Positions 1 through 6,985 of a stretch of DNA of 6,985 nt are shown here, piece after piece; the first letter of the stretch is position 1; the number at the start of each line of letters is the position of its first letter. The notes beneath the pieces are model-generated. The model searched no databases and was not told the origin of the DNA. It was given only the letters and a program-made list of their open reading frames with translations. The DNA comes from an uncultured Clostridia bacterium. GTDB taxonomy: Bacteria > Bacillota > Clostridia > Oscillospirales > Ruminococcaceae. The stretch spans positions 1 through 6,985 of the forward strand of contig CAMWVF010000053.1 in assembly GCA_947177545.1 (NCBI GenBank), read 5' to 3'. Both the position numbers and the translations under genes were made by a program.

Positions 1-1081
1 CGGTATGCCCTGGGTAGAGGGCTGCGCGATACACTGGTGCAGCTCCCTTGCGCTTGACCCGTACAACTCAAATAAAATAATGGTAAATTCGGGCAACGGA
101 ATTTTCTCCTGCGATAATATCTGGGACGATACTCCCGAGTTTTATTTTGACTCTCTCGGAATTGAGGAGACTGTCCCTCTTGATATCATCACAATGAAGG
201 ACTATCCACTTATTTCCGCAATAGGCGACTATGACGGATTTGTCCACGATGATATTTTCACCCCAGCAGAGAGACACAAGGACATGATCGGTACTACCTC
301 CAGCATAACTATCGCGGCGCAGAACAGAGACCTGTGGGTCAAAGCAGGCGGCGACGACAATGAAATGAAGCTGACTTACACCACCGACGGCGGCAAGACT
401 TGGAATTTTATAACCAACAGTCCCGAAAGCGGAAAAGCTTTTCATAAGGGTACAGTCGCGCTGAACGCCGACGGAAGCGCGCTTGTATGGAGTCCGGAAA
501 ACGCTATGAAAGCTTACAGAACCGATAATTGGGGCGAAAGCTGGAGCGAGGTCGAGGGCATTATCGGCAGCGGCGTTTATATTATAGGCGACCCTAACAA
601 TGCGGATTATATGTACGCCTGCGGCAACGGTACTTTTTATACAAGCTCCGACGGCGGCAAGACGTTTTCAAGGTCGGCGGGAATTACGCCGAATTACAAA
701 CGGCTCTGTGTCGATCCCGAAAATGAGGGTACTATTTACATTGCAAACGGTGCGGGACTTCTGGTCTCAAAAGACCACGGTCAGACTGCGGAGCTTGTGA
801 CAGGCTTAAAGTACTGCGAAGCTGTAGGACTGGGCAAGGCTAAAAACGACGGCGACCCGTTGGTTATCTACGTTTGGGGTACGCCTATGGAGGCTGACAA
901 GCCCGGACTTTATATGTCCGAAAATCTTGGTGAAAGCTGGGTGCGTGTAAACGACGACGTACACAATTTCGGCGGCACGGGCAACGGCGTTTTCGTAAGC
1001 GGCGATATGAACGAGTACGGAAGATGCTACATGAGTACGGTCGGTCTCGGAATAATTTATTTTGATAAAAACGAGAAATAA
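1..1081 (+). CDS. GH74-like xyloglucanase / BNR-repeat glycosidase, C-terminal part (5' partial)
   Basis: The reading frame is open to the left edge (first whole codon at 2), so the ATG at 5 is probably internal; numbering here counts from it. The 358 visible residues resemble the second beta-propeller of glycoside hydrolase family 74, endo-xyloglucanases that cut the beta-1,4-glucan backbone of plant xyloglucan. Seen: a LALDPYNSNKIMVNSGNGIF segment (15-34), matching the family's ID-P-hydrophobic-G-x-G-I pattern; SAIGDYDGFVHDD (71-83), like the GD-x-x-GF-x-HDD block of GH74; and five Asp-box (BNR) turns at about 126-133, 172-180, 214-221, 255-262 and 305-312. D75 is my best guess for one catalytic acid, from family memory. 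The chain ends at the last blade (GLGIIYFDKNEK) with no dockerin or binding module after it. Signal peptide and first propeller would lie upstream. The family call is good; substrate is inferred. Confidence 0.85.
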   Translation, partial: GMPWVEGCAIHWCSSLALDPYNSNKIMVNSGNGIFSCDNIWDDTPEFYFDSLGIEETVPLDIITMKDYPLISAIGDYDGFVHDDIFTPAERHKDMIGTTSSITIAAQNRDLWVKAGGDDNEMKLTYTTDGGKTWNFITNSPESGKAFHKGTVALNADGSALVWSPENAMKAYRTDNWGESWSEVEGIIGSGVYIIGDPNNADYMYACGNGTFYTSSDGGKTFSRSAGITPNYKRLCVDPENEGTIYIANGAGLLVSKDHGQTAELVTGLKYCEAVGLGKAKNDGDPLVIYVWGTPMEADKPGLYMSENLGESWVRVNDDVHNFGGTGNGVFVSGDMNEYGRCYMSTVGLGIIYFDKNEK

Positions 1082-1091
1082 GCATAAAAAC

Positions 1092-1145
1092 AGCCCCTAA
1101 AAGCGGCAGGTAAACATTTTTGTATACCCGCCCCTTTTAGGGGCT
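1092..1145. terminator. Long hairpin between convergent genes, probable bidirectional terminator
   Basis: AGCCCCTAAAAG (1092-1103) pairs perfectly with CTTTTAGGGGCT (1134-1145). The stem continues imperfectly inward (GG 1105-1106 with CC 1131-1132; GGTA 1109-1112 with TACC 1125-1128; ACA 1114-1116 with TGT 1121-1123) to a TTTT loop at 1117-1120. Read on the minus strand the hairpin is followed by G then TTTTT (complement of 1086-1090), a good intrinsic terminator for the ABC operon ending at 1195. On the plus strand the tail (TTATATTG) is only moderately U-rich, so it is a weaker stop for the GH74 gene ending at 1081. Confidence 0.8.
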
Positions 1146-1194
1146 TATATTGTATCTGAATTTTTGTCAGGTCAGGGTCGCAGATCCAGCCTGA

Positions 1195-1926
1195 TTACTG
1201 ACGCTTCATCTGCCGCAGAAACGCAAACACAGCCAGTCCGAATGTGACTGCTATGTACCCCAAAACCCAGTAAAGGTGGGGGAACATATCCTCGTAATTT
1301 CCGCTCAGAACTGCACGTTCCAGCTCCACCGCATGGATAAATGGCAGCAGGTCTGCGATTTTTTTGAATGCTCCGCCAACAAGCTCCAAGTCGAACCATA
1401 TTCCCGAAAGCCATGCGGTAAGGTTTGTCAGCAGCGCACCACAAATTCCTCCCACCTGCTTGTCGTTGAAAACGCTGCCGCAAAGCAGTCCCAAAGCGAT
1501 AAAAAACAGAGCGGAGGGTATTATTGCAATTATTGACCAAAGTAATCGGACGGTGATATCAAGTCCCAGAATTAACGCAAATATGTAACAAACTATGCAC
1601 TGGGCAACGGCTATGGGCAGTATGGGTAAGGTGTACCCCAAAATAAAATCCTTAGGCGTAAGAGGAGTTGTGTAAAGCCGCTGGAGAATTGCGCTGCCCC
1701 TGTCCTTGGCAATAAGAGCTGCGGAAAAAAGGGTCATGAACGAAAGCCCGAAAACAGCTATGCCGGGAGCGAGATTTTCAATCACGAAAAGCTCCACGGG
1801 AATGTTCGCCTGTATTGCGCTTAGCAAAAGTATCAGCACCACGGGGAAGCCCAGTCCAAAGCCCAGATTGAGCGGGTCACGGAGTATCTCCTTTGCGGTG
1901 CGGCTTGAAAATGCTTTCAGCTTCAT
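1195..1926 (-). CDS. ABC-2 type transporter permease
   Basis: A 243-residue integral membrane protein, the channel-forming partner of the ATPase encoded just upstream. Hydrophobic segments lie at about 22-38, 53-73, 99-120, 128-150, 155-178 and 218-237, giving the six-span ABC-2 topology. Between spans 2 and 3 is the usual ABC-2 stretch AKDRGSAILQRLYTTPLTP (73-91), similar to the KE-x-GT-x-x-x-L-x-x-P element of drug and peptide exporters, so export rather than import is likely. The start ATG overlaps the ATPase stop in an ATGA (1923-1926), and AGGAGG lies just upstream within the ATPase gene, indicating translational coupling. Length is typical of DrrB-like half-permeases. The substrate cannot be read from sequence; an antibiotic, bacteriocin or other toxic small molecule is plausible given the TetR gene. 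Confidence 0.92.
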   Translation of the reverse strand: MKLKAFSSRTAKEILRDPLNLGFGLGFPVVLILLLSAIQANIPVELFVIENLAPGIAVFGLSFMTLFSAALIAKDRGSAILQRLYTTPLTPKDFILGYTLPILPIAVAQCIVCYIFALILGLDITVRLLWSIIAIIPSALFFIALGLLCGSVFNDKQVGGICGALLTNLTAWLSGIWFDLELVGGAFKKIADLLPFIHAVELERAVLSGNYEDMFPHLYWVLGYIAVTFGLAVFAFLRQMKRQ

Positions 1927-2651
1927 TTTACCGCCTCCTTTACGATTTTTACGAATGCGTCCTCGAATTTTTCCTCGCCTGCGAAAGCCTTTATTTCTTC
2001 GGCTGTACCCGTTATTATCAGCTTTCCGTCTTTCATAACGGCAATTCTGTCCGAAAGGGACTCTGCCTCTTCCATATAGTGAGTGGTGAGAATTATTGTG
2101 ATTTTGCCTTTAAGAGCGCGGATATTGTCCCAAAGTTCGCTCCGCACAACAACGTCCAGACCCAAAGTCGGCTCGTCCAGAAAAAGTATTTTCGGTTCGC
2201 TTATAAGAGCCATTGCAATGCTCAAACGTCTCTGCCAGCCTCCCGAAAGCTTCCCCGCCTTTTTTGAGGTTATCTCTCCAAGACCGAACTGCTCGGTAAG
2301 CTCGGCAATTTTCCTCTCGGTTTTTTCTTTAGCGAAGCCGTGTACCCCTGCCATTAACTCAAGATTTTCGCGGACGGTCAGATTGGGCGCAACTGCCGTC
2401 TCCTGCGGGGATACGGCTATCAGGGATTTTACTTCTCCGCTTTCCTTTACAATGCTTTTGCCGCATAAAAAAGCGTCCCCCGAAGTCGGCTTCGCAAGGC
2501 AGGACAGCATTTTTATAGTGGTGGTCTTGCCAGCGCCGTTTACTCCCAGCAGCGCGAAAAGCTCTCCCTCGTTAATTGCAAGGTCGAGACCGTCCACAGC
2601 GGTAGTGTCCTTGTATTTTTTTGTAAGACCCGATATTTTTATGGTTTCCAT
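1923..2651 (-). CDS. ABC transporter ATP-binding protein (exporter, DrrA-like)
   Basis: A 242-residue cytoplasmic ATPase that powers the adjacent ABC-2 permease. All nucleotide-binding motifs are present in order: Walker A GVNGAGKT (36-43), Q-loop SPQ (Q83), signature LSGGWQRRLSIA (135-146), Walker B ILFLDE (155-160), D-loop GLD (164-166) and H-loop H191 in TTH. The signature is slightly unusual: a tryptophan (W139) follows LSGG where M, Q or E is common. There is little beyond the core, so this is a short single-domain ATPase without the long C-terminal extension of some bacitracin-type subunits. The ATG at 2651 shares a base with the regulator's stop (TAATG) and has AGGAGG seven bases upstream, so it is translated from the regulator's transcript. 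Family assignment is secure; the substrate is unknown. Confidence 0.95.
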   Translation of the reverse strand: METIKISGLTKKYKDTTAVDGLDLAINEGELFALLGVNGAGKTTTIKMLSCLAKPTSGDAFLCGKSIVKESGEVKSLIAVSPQETAVAPNLTVRENLELMAGVHGFAKEKTERKIAELTEQFGLGEITSKKAGKLSGGWQRRLSIAMALISEPKILFLDEPTLGLDVVVRSELWDNIRALKGKITIILTTHYMEEAESLSDRIAVMKDGKLIITGTAEEIKAFAGEEKFEDAFVKIVKEAVK

Positions 2652-3220
2652 TAAATTTCCTCCTTTTTGCTATATCTCTCTTTAAGTCCCATATAAACGT
2701 CGGTAAGCATATTGCTTACCATTTCCGTTTCAAGCTCTAAATAAGAGGTCGCTATCATCGAGGCTATGCCGTGGACGTACACCCACATTTCAAGGTGGAA
2801 CATATTCGCCTGCTCCTCGCTGATGCCGAGATTTTTCATGAGTATGCCGATTATAGGTTTTACTTCGTCGTCCCTTTGGACGAAGCCTTCGCCACGTCTG
2901 TCTCTCATAAAAAGCAGCTTGAAAAGCTCCCGCTCCTCCTTTGCAAACTGAATGTACGCCATGCCGCTTGCCTTGTATACGGGGTGCTCTCCCGATGTCA
3001 TGCCTCTTTCAAGATAGCCGCAGTAGACCTTGTATGCAAAGTCCAGAACGTCGGCTTTCAGTTCCTCCATGGAGCTGTAATTTGAAAATATCGGCTGTGT
3101 GGACATCCCAAGCCTTGCGGCAACGGCTCTTGCATTAAGTGCTGATACGCCGTTTTCCCGAACTATTTCGGCGGCGGCATTTATGATATCTTCCCTTTCG
3201 ACCCTTGCTTTAGGGGGCAT
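2651..3220 (-). CDS. TetR/AcrR-family transcriptional regulator
   Basis: A 189-residue one-component repressor, first gene of the ABC operon. The N-terminal HTH spans about residues 9-55: a helix REDIINAAAEIVRENG, then ALNARAVAARLGMS as the helix-turn-helix, and QPIFSNYSSMEELKADV closing the domain, as in AcrR/TetR proteins (the family usually has x-x-LY-x-YF; here IFSNY). The C-terminal ligand-binding part is helical and carries MWVYVHGIASMIATSY (145-160), resembling the W-x-H-G motif of the TetR WHG group. The start chosen is the ATG at 3220, preceded by AGAGGTGAT; an in-frame TTG at 3235 overlaps that binding site and is rejected. It probably represses its own operon through the half-sites next to its promoter and is released when the exported compound binds. 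Its target is inferred from position alone. Confidence 0.92.
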   Translation of the reverse strand: MPPKARVEREDIINAAAEIVRENGVSALNARAVAARLGMSTQPIFSNYSSMEELKADVLDFAYKVYCGYLERGMTSGEHPVYKASGMAYIQFAKEERELFKLLFMRDRRGEGFVQRDDEVKPIIGILMKNLGISEEQANMFHLEMWVYVHGIASMIATSYLELETEMVSNMLTDVYMGLKERYSKKEEI

Positions 3221-3223
3221 TGT

Positions 3224-3232
3224 ATCACCTCT
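3224..3232 (-). promoter_or_regulatory. Ribosome binding site fixing the TetR gene start
   Basis: On the minus strand AGAGGTGAT ends three bases before the ATG at 3220, an almost full match to the 16S anti-Shine-Dalgarno complement. It makes ATG-3220 the start and rules out the TTG at 3235. Confidence 0.85.
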
Positions 3233-3243
3233 CAAATATCAGA

Positions 3244-3263
3244 TGTTATATAACACTTGTTAT
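3244..3263. promoter_or_regulatory. Candidate TetR operator: three TGTTAT/ATAACA half-sites
   Basis: Three six-base half-sites are packed together: TGTTAT (3244-3249), ATAACA (3250-3255), then after CT another TGTTAT (3258-3263). The first two form a perfect 12-bp palindrome; the last two form a palindrome with a two-base centre. The block overlaps the distal bases of the -10 box and the predicted transcription start of the TetR gene, the classic place for repression. That this regulator binds it is inference. Confidence 0.6.
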
Positions 3264-3290
3264 TATATACTGAAAATAATAGTTTGTCAA
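3262..3290 (-). promoter_or_regulatory. Sigma-A promoter of the TetR-ABC operon
   Basis: On the minus strand: TTGACA (3290-3285), a 17-base spacer and TATAAT (3267-3262), both hexamers matching consensus exactly. A run of T on the plus strand (3294-3300) puts an A-tract just upstream of the -35, like an UP element. Transcription should start near 3255, giving a leader of about 35 bases. A consensus promoter fits a strong gene held down by a repressor. Confidence 0.9.
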
Positions 3291-3334
3291 GTGTTTTTTT
3301 CGGAACTAATTCTGCCGTTAAAGGCGCGGAAATG

Positions 3335-3363
3335 TTGACATTGAGGTCAAGCCGTGATATAAT
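3335..3363 (+). promoter_or_regulatory. Sigma-A promoter of the asparaginase-family operon
   Basis: TTGACA (3335-3340), 17-base spacer, TATAAT (3358-3363), with TG at 3355-3356 making an extended -10. Start is expected near 3370, about 30 bases before the ATG at 3400. It points away from the TetR promoter; 44 bases separate the two -35 boxes. The -35 also lies in an inverted repeat, TTGAC (3335-3339) and GTCAA (3346-3350), a possible operator. Confidence 0.88.
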
Positions 3364-3386
3364 TTTTATGGTGTATAAGCCCCGTT

Positions 3387-3394
3387 GAAAGGAG
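3387..3394 (+). promoter_or_regulatory. Ribosome binding site fixing the asparaginase-family start
   Basis: GAAAGGAG sits five bases before the ATG at 3400. The in-frame TTG at 3385 overlaps the site itself, so it cannot be the start. Confidence 0.85.
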
Positions 3395-3399
3395 TACAA

Positions 3400-4389
3400 A
3401 TGAAAATTTTAATTGTTTTTACAGGCGGAACTATCGGCAGCGCGGTTCAGGGAGACTACATTTCCACCGACAAAAAAACGCCCTATAAGCTGCTTTCGGA
3501 GTACGAAAAAAATTACGGAATCGACTTTGAATATGATGCTGTACAGCCCTACTCCGAGCTTAGCGAGAACAACACGGGGGAGACTGTTTTGGCTTTGTCA
3601 AGCTGTCTCAAAAAGGAGCTTGAGAAAAATTATGACGGCGTGATCGTCACCCACGGCACGGACACCTTGCAGTACACCGCCGCTGCGCTTTCATACACAT
3701 TCGGCAAATGCGGCGTACCCGTTTGCTTGGTTTCTGCGAATTATATTATCGGCGACGGACGTTCCAACGGGCTGATAAATTTCCGCGGAGCAGTAAATTT
3801 TATACGGCGGAAAATCGGCGGCGTTTGGGTAATTTATAAAAATTCCGACGAGGAAAACGTCACCGTCCATGGCGGCGCAAGACTGCTTGAAAGTCAGGCG
3901 TTTTCCGACTGCTTTTACAGCGCGGGGAACAGCTTTTTCGGACGTTTGGACAGCGGCGAAAACTTTATAAAAAATGAAAATTACCGTGAATTTTCCGACG
4001 AAATTTCTCCGATTTTTCCAAGTAAATTAAATGAAAATTCCGACTTTATTTTAAGGGTAAATCCCTATGTTGGAATGACCTTTCCGCAAATAGATACAAG
4101 GGTAAAATATGTTGTTATGGGGACGTTCCATTCGGGCACATTCAACACTAAATCGGAGTATATAAAAGATTTTTTTTCAAAGCTTCGTGAAAAAAACATT
4201 ACCGTTTTTCTCACGGGAACGGCGGCTGGAACTTCCTACGAAAGCACGAAGGCTTTCAAAGAATTGAACGTTGTACCCGTCCCAAACATTGCCCCTATAG
4301 CCTTGTATATGAAGATTTGGCTTGCAGAAGCGGCGGGACTGAACGTCCACGAAATAATCACAAAAAAGCTCGGCGGAGATTTCTTTTAA
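3400..4389 (+). CDS. Asparaginase-family protein (cytoplasmic, type I-like) with atypical active site
   Basis: A 329-residue protein of the L-asparaginase/glutaminase fold, which hydrolyses asparagine to aspartate and ammonia. No signal peptide, so cytoplasmic. Both signature blocks are present: TGGTIGS (8-14), with T11 as the expected nucleophile, and VTHGTDTL (83-90), with T87-D88 of the second catalytic group. SENN (55-58) fits the substrate-binding loop. Aligned without gaps to the family pattern RGNR-x-x-K-x(6)-FDAF-x-SPN, residues 157-176 (HGGARLLESQAFSDCFYSAG) keep D, F and S but carry Leu163 where the catalytic lysine normally stands; the Arg of GNR is Ala. Activity or specificity may therefore differ. 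The interdomain stretch (about 188-227) is unusually AT-rich, near 29% GC. First gene of a two-gene operon; the next begins 12 bases after its stop. Family certain, reaction uncertain. Confidence 0.88.
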   Translation: MKILIVFTGGTIGSAVQGDYISTDKKTPYKLLSEYEKNYGIDFEYDAVQPYSELSENNTGETVLALSSCLKKELEKNYDGVIVTHGTDTLQYTAAALSYTFGKCGVPVCLVSANYIIGDGRSNGLINFRGAVNFIRRKIGGVWVIYKNSDEENVTVHGGARLLESQAFSDCFYSAGNSFFGRLDSGENFIKNENYREFSDEISPIFPSKLNENSDFILRVNPYVGMTFPQIDTRVKYVVMGTFHSGTFNTKSEYIKDFFSKLREKNITVFLTGTAAGTSYESTKAFKELNVVPVPNIAPIALYMKIWLAEAAGLNVHEIITKKLGGDFF

Positions 4390-4401
4390 AGGGGTACTGA
4401 C

Positions 4402-5148
4402 ATGGATAAAGAAAAATTTTACAACGCTGTTCAGACCGTTACAAGCGGCGAACACGTCCGCGCGGGAATAGGGACTTACGGTGAAAAGACGGTACACGCC
4501 GTGCTTAAAAATTATTTCGAGCCATACTCGGACGGTCACGAGCAAAAAATCGGCGGCTACGTTGCGGACATTGTGGGCGAGAATGGTATTATCGAGATAC
4601 AGACCGCTGGCTTTGACAAGCTCAGAAAAAAGCTGGAGGCTTTCCTGTCCGTCAGCAGGGTCACGGTGGTACACCCCATACCCCGCAAAAAATGGATAAT
4701 CACCATTGACCCCGAGACCGGCGAGCAGGGCAGGAAACGGAAGTCCCCGGTCACCGGTACGCCCTATGATATTTTCCCCGAGCTTTATAAAATAAAGCAG
4801 TATCTTTCCCATGAAAATTTCCGTCTATGCATTGTTATGCTGGACGTTCTGGAGTACCGCCGTCCTCCCGAGGAAAGCGGTCTCAGGCGTGGCAGGCGCA
4901 GGGGGTACGTGAGGTATGACAGGATACCCACGGAGCTTGCGGAGGAAGTCAATATCGGCTGCAAGGCGGACTGGCTTTATTTTATCCCAAAGGGACTGCC
5001 CGAGGAGTATACCTCAAAGGATTTCGGCTCGCTCAGCGGCGTGGGGCAGAAGTACGCTTCGTTTGTGCTGCACGTTCTTACCGAGGTCGGGGTCGTGGAA
5101 CGCATAGGCAAAAAAGGGAACAGCTATCTTTATGCAACACTTATATAA
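4402..5148 (+). CDS. Uncharacterised protein: PD-(D/E)xK nuclease-like N-terminus, winged-helix-like C-terminus
   Basis: I do not recognise this 248-residue protein by name. The first 95 residues read like a PD-(D/E)xK nuclease core: a helix with E28 (GEKTVHAVLKNYF), a strand with D56 (GGYVADIV), a strand with E65 and Q67 (GIIEIQT), then a helix (FDKLRKKLEAFL) and a strand. The E-x-Q ending replaces E-x-K, as I recall for CoiA-like members. The middle (106-170) is charged, with a basic patch LRRGRRRG (161-168). Residues about 203-248 look like a winged helix: a recognition-like helix (GVGQKYASFVLHVLTEVG), then VVERIGKKGNSYLY as the wing. No signal peptide or membrane span, so probably a cytoplasmic nucleic-acid-binding protein. 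AAAGGGG at 4388-4394 overlaps the previous stop, indicating cotranscription. The coding call is strong; the function is fold-level inference. Confidence 0.85.
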   Translation: MDKEKFYNAVQTVTSGEHVRAGIGTYGEKTVHAVLKNYFEPYSDGHEQKIGGYVADIVGENGIIEIQTAGFDKLRKKLEAFLSVSRVTVVHPIPRKKWIITIDPETGEQGRKRKSPVTGTPYDIFPELYKIKQYLSHENFRLCIVMLDVLEYRRPPEESGLRRGRRRGYVRYDRIPTELAEEVNIGCKADWLYFIPKGLPEEYTSKDFGSLSGVGQKYASFVLHVLTEVGVVERIGKKGNSYLYATLI

Positions 5149-5225
5149 TCGGCACACTATTGCCGAAAAATATGTATTATATTAATATATTCATGTGTTC
5201 TTTTAAAAAATGAATACATATTTTA
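5149..5225. other. AT-rich intergenic stretch with weak inverted repeats
   Basis: TCGGCA (5149-5154) and TGCCGA (5161-5166) form a six-base hairpin right after the stop of the upstream gene, but As rather than Us follow it. TATGTATT (5171-5178) and AATACATA (5213-5220) form a second, AT-only repeat followed by TTTTATT. Either could end the upstream transcript weakly; neither is a convincing intrinsic terminator. The AT-rich run may also act as an UP element for the nfnA promoter. Confidence 0.35.
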
Positions 5226-5254
5226 TTGACTTTGCGGCTCAACAGCGGTATAAT
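5226..5254 (+). promoter_or_regulatory. Sigma-A promoter of nfnAB
   Basis: TTGACT (5226-5231), 17-base spacer, TATAAT (5249-5254), in an AT-rich setting. The start is expected near 5261, leaving a leader of about 52 bases. The TTG of this -35 box is in frame with nfnA and could be mistaken for a start codon. Confidence 0.88.
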
Positions 5255-5267
5255 ATATAGTGTATTA

Positions 5268-5287
5268 TTATCGAAAATTTTCGATAA
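5268..5287. promoter_or_regulatory. Perfect 20-bp palindrome in the nfnA leader, candidate operator
   Basis: TTATCGAAAA is followed directly by its exact reverse complement, TTTTCGATAA. The element lies about 7 to 27 bases downstream of the predicted start and upstream of the nfnA ribosome binding site. With no loop bases it suits a dimeric DNA-binding repressor better than an RNA hairpin. It does not match the Rex box (TTGTTAA-N4-TTAACAA) or the CodY and PerR consensus as I know them, so the regulator is unknown. Confidence 0.65.
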
Positions 5288-5298
5288 AACTAATTTGC

Positions 5299-5305
5299 AA
5301 AGGAA
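5299..5305 (+). promoter_or_regulatory. Ribosome binding site fixing the nfnA start
   Basis: AAAGGAA with its GGA eight bases before the ATG at 5313 supports that start over the in-frame TTG at 5226, which lies upstream of the predicted transcription start. Confidence 0.8.
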
Positions 5306-5312
5306 TGAGCAG

Positions 5313-6985
<1,673 letters not shown>

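Noticed and set aside
2083..2685. Plus-strand open frame of 200 codons opposite the ABC ATPase
   Set aside because: Rich in Ser/Arg/Pro as expected for a shadow frame; the minus strand holds all ATPase motifs.
3221..3235. TTG start at 3235 giving five extra residues to the TetR regulator
   Set aside because: The codon overlaps the start of the Shine-Dalgarno sequence used by ATG-3220; family HTH spacing fits the shorter form.
3385..3399. TTG start at 3385 for the asparaginase-family gene
   Set aside because: It overlaps the GAAAGGAG ribosome binding site; ATG-3400 starts the typical MKILIVFTGGTI N-terminus.
4177..4812. Minus-strand open frame of 211 codons across the asparaginase/4402 junction
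   Set aside because: It is antisense to two well-supported genes, spans their boundary, has no family resemblance, and looks like a codon-bias shadow.
5149..5166. Hairpin TCGGCA/TGCCGA as an intrinsic terminator
   Set aside because: The stem is only six bases and is followed by As, not Us, on the coding strand; kept only as a weak intergenic note.
5268..5287. Reading the 20-bp palindrome as a riboswitch or RNA terminator
   Set aside because: No loop bases, AT-rich arms and no T-run; a protein-binding operator is more likely.
5226..5312. TTG start at 5226 giving 29 extra residues to NfnA
   Set aside because: The TTG is part of the -35 hexamer, upstream of the predicted transcript start, and the added residues do not resemble the family; ATG-5313 has a ribosome binding site.

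Overview
The window looks like chromosomal DNA of an anaerobic Gram-positive bacterium of the class Clostridia, most likely a plant-fibre-degrading Ruminococcus-like member of the Oscillospirales. The reasons are a GH74-type (xyloglucanase-like) protein, an NfnAB-type transhydrogenase (a hallmark of strict anaerobes), strong AGGAGG-like ribosome binding sites, and three almost perfect TTGACA-17-TATAAT promoters. The genus is inference; no marker gene is present.

Layout. (1) 1-1081, plus strand: the 3' part of a GH74-like beta-propeller glycosidase, entering from the left edge. (2) 1092-1145: a long hairpin between convergent genes, probably a bidirectional terminator and strongest for the minus strand. 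(3) 3220 down to 1195, minus strand: a three-gene operon of a TetR-family regulator, an ABC ATPase and an ABC-2 permease. Stop and start codons are fused as TAATG and ATGA. A sigma-A promoter precedes it, with a cluster of TGTTAT/ATAACA half-sites at the predicted transcription start. This looks like a self-regulated small-molecule exporter. (4) 3335-5148, plus strand: a divergent promoter, a cytoplasmic asparaginase-family protein that seems to lack the catalytic lysine, and an uncharacterised protein with a PD-(D/E)xK-nuclease-like N-terminus and a winged-helix-like C-terminus. (5) 5226-6985, plus strand: a promoter, a perfect 20-bp palindrome in the leader, nfnA (complete) and nfnB (cut off by the right edge).

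The groups are functionally separate: polysaccharide hydrolysis, drug or peptide export, an amide-hydrolase/putative-nuclease pair, and electron bifurcation between NADH, NADPH and ferredoxin. Three apparent N-terminal extensions (TTG codons at 3235, 3385 and 5226) are artefacts. Each TTG lies in or just before a ribosome binding site, or inside the -35 box, and the ATG starts given here are preferred.

I saw no RNA gene, CRISPR array, insertion sequence or prophage. The least explained elements are the protein at 4402-5148, the altered active site of the asparaginase homologue, and the palindrome in the nfnA leader. None of these by itself proves a new system.
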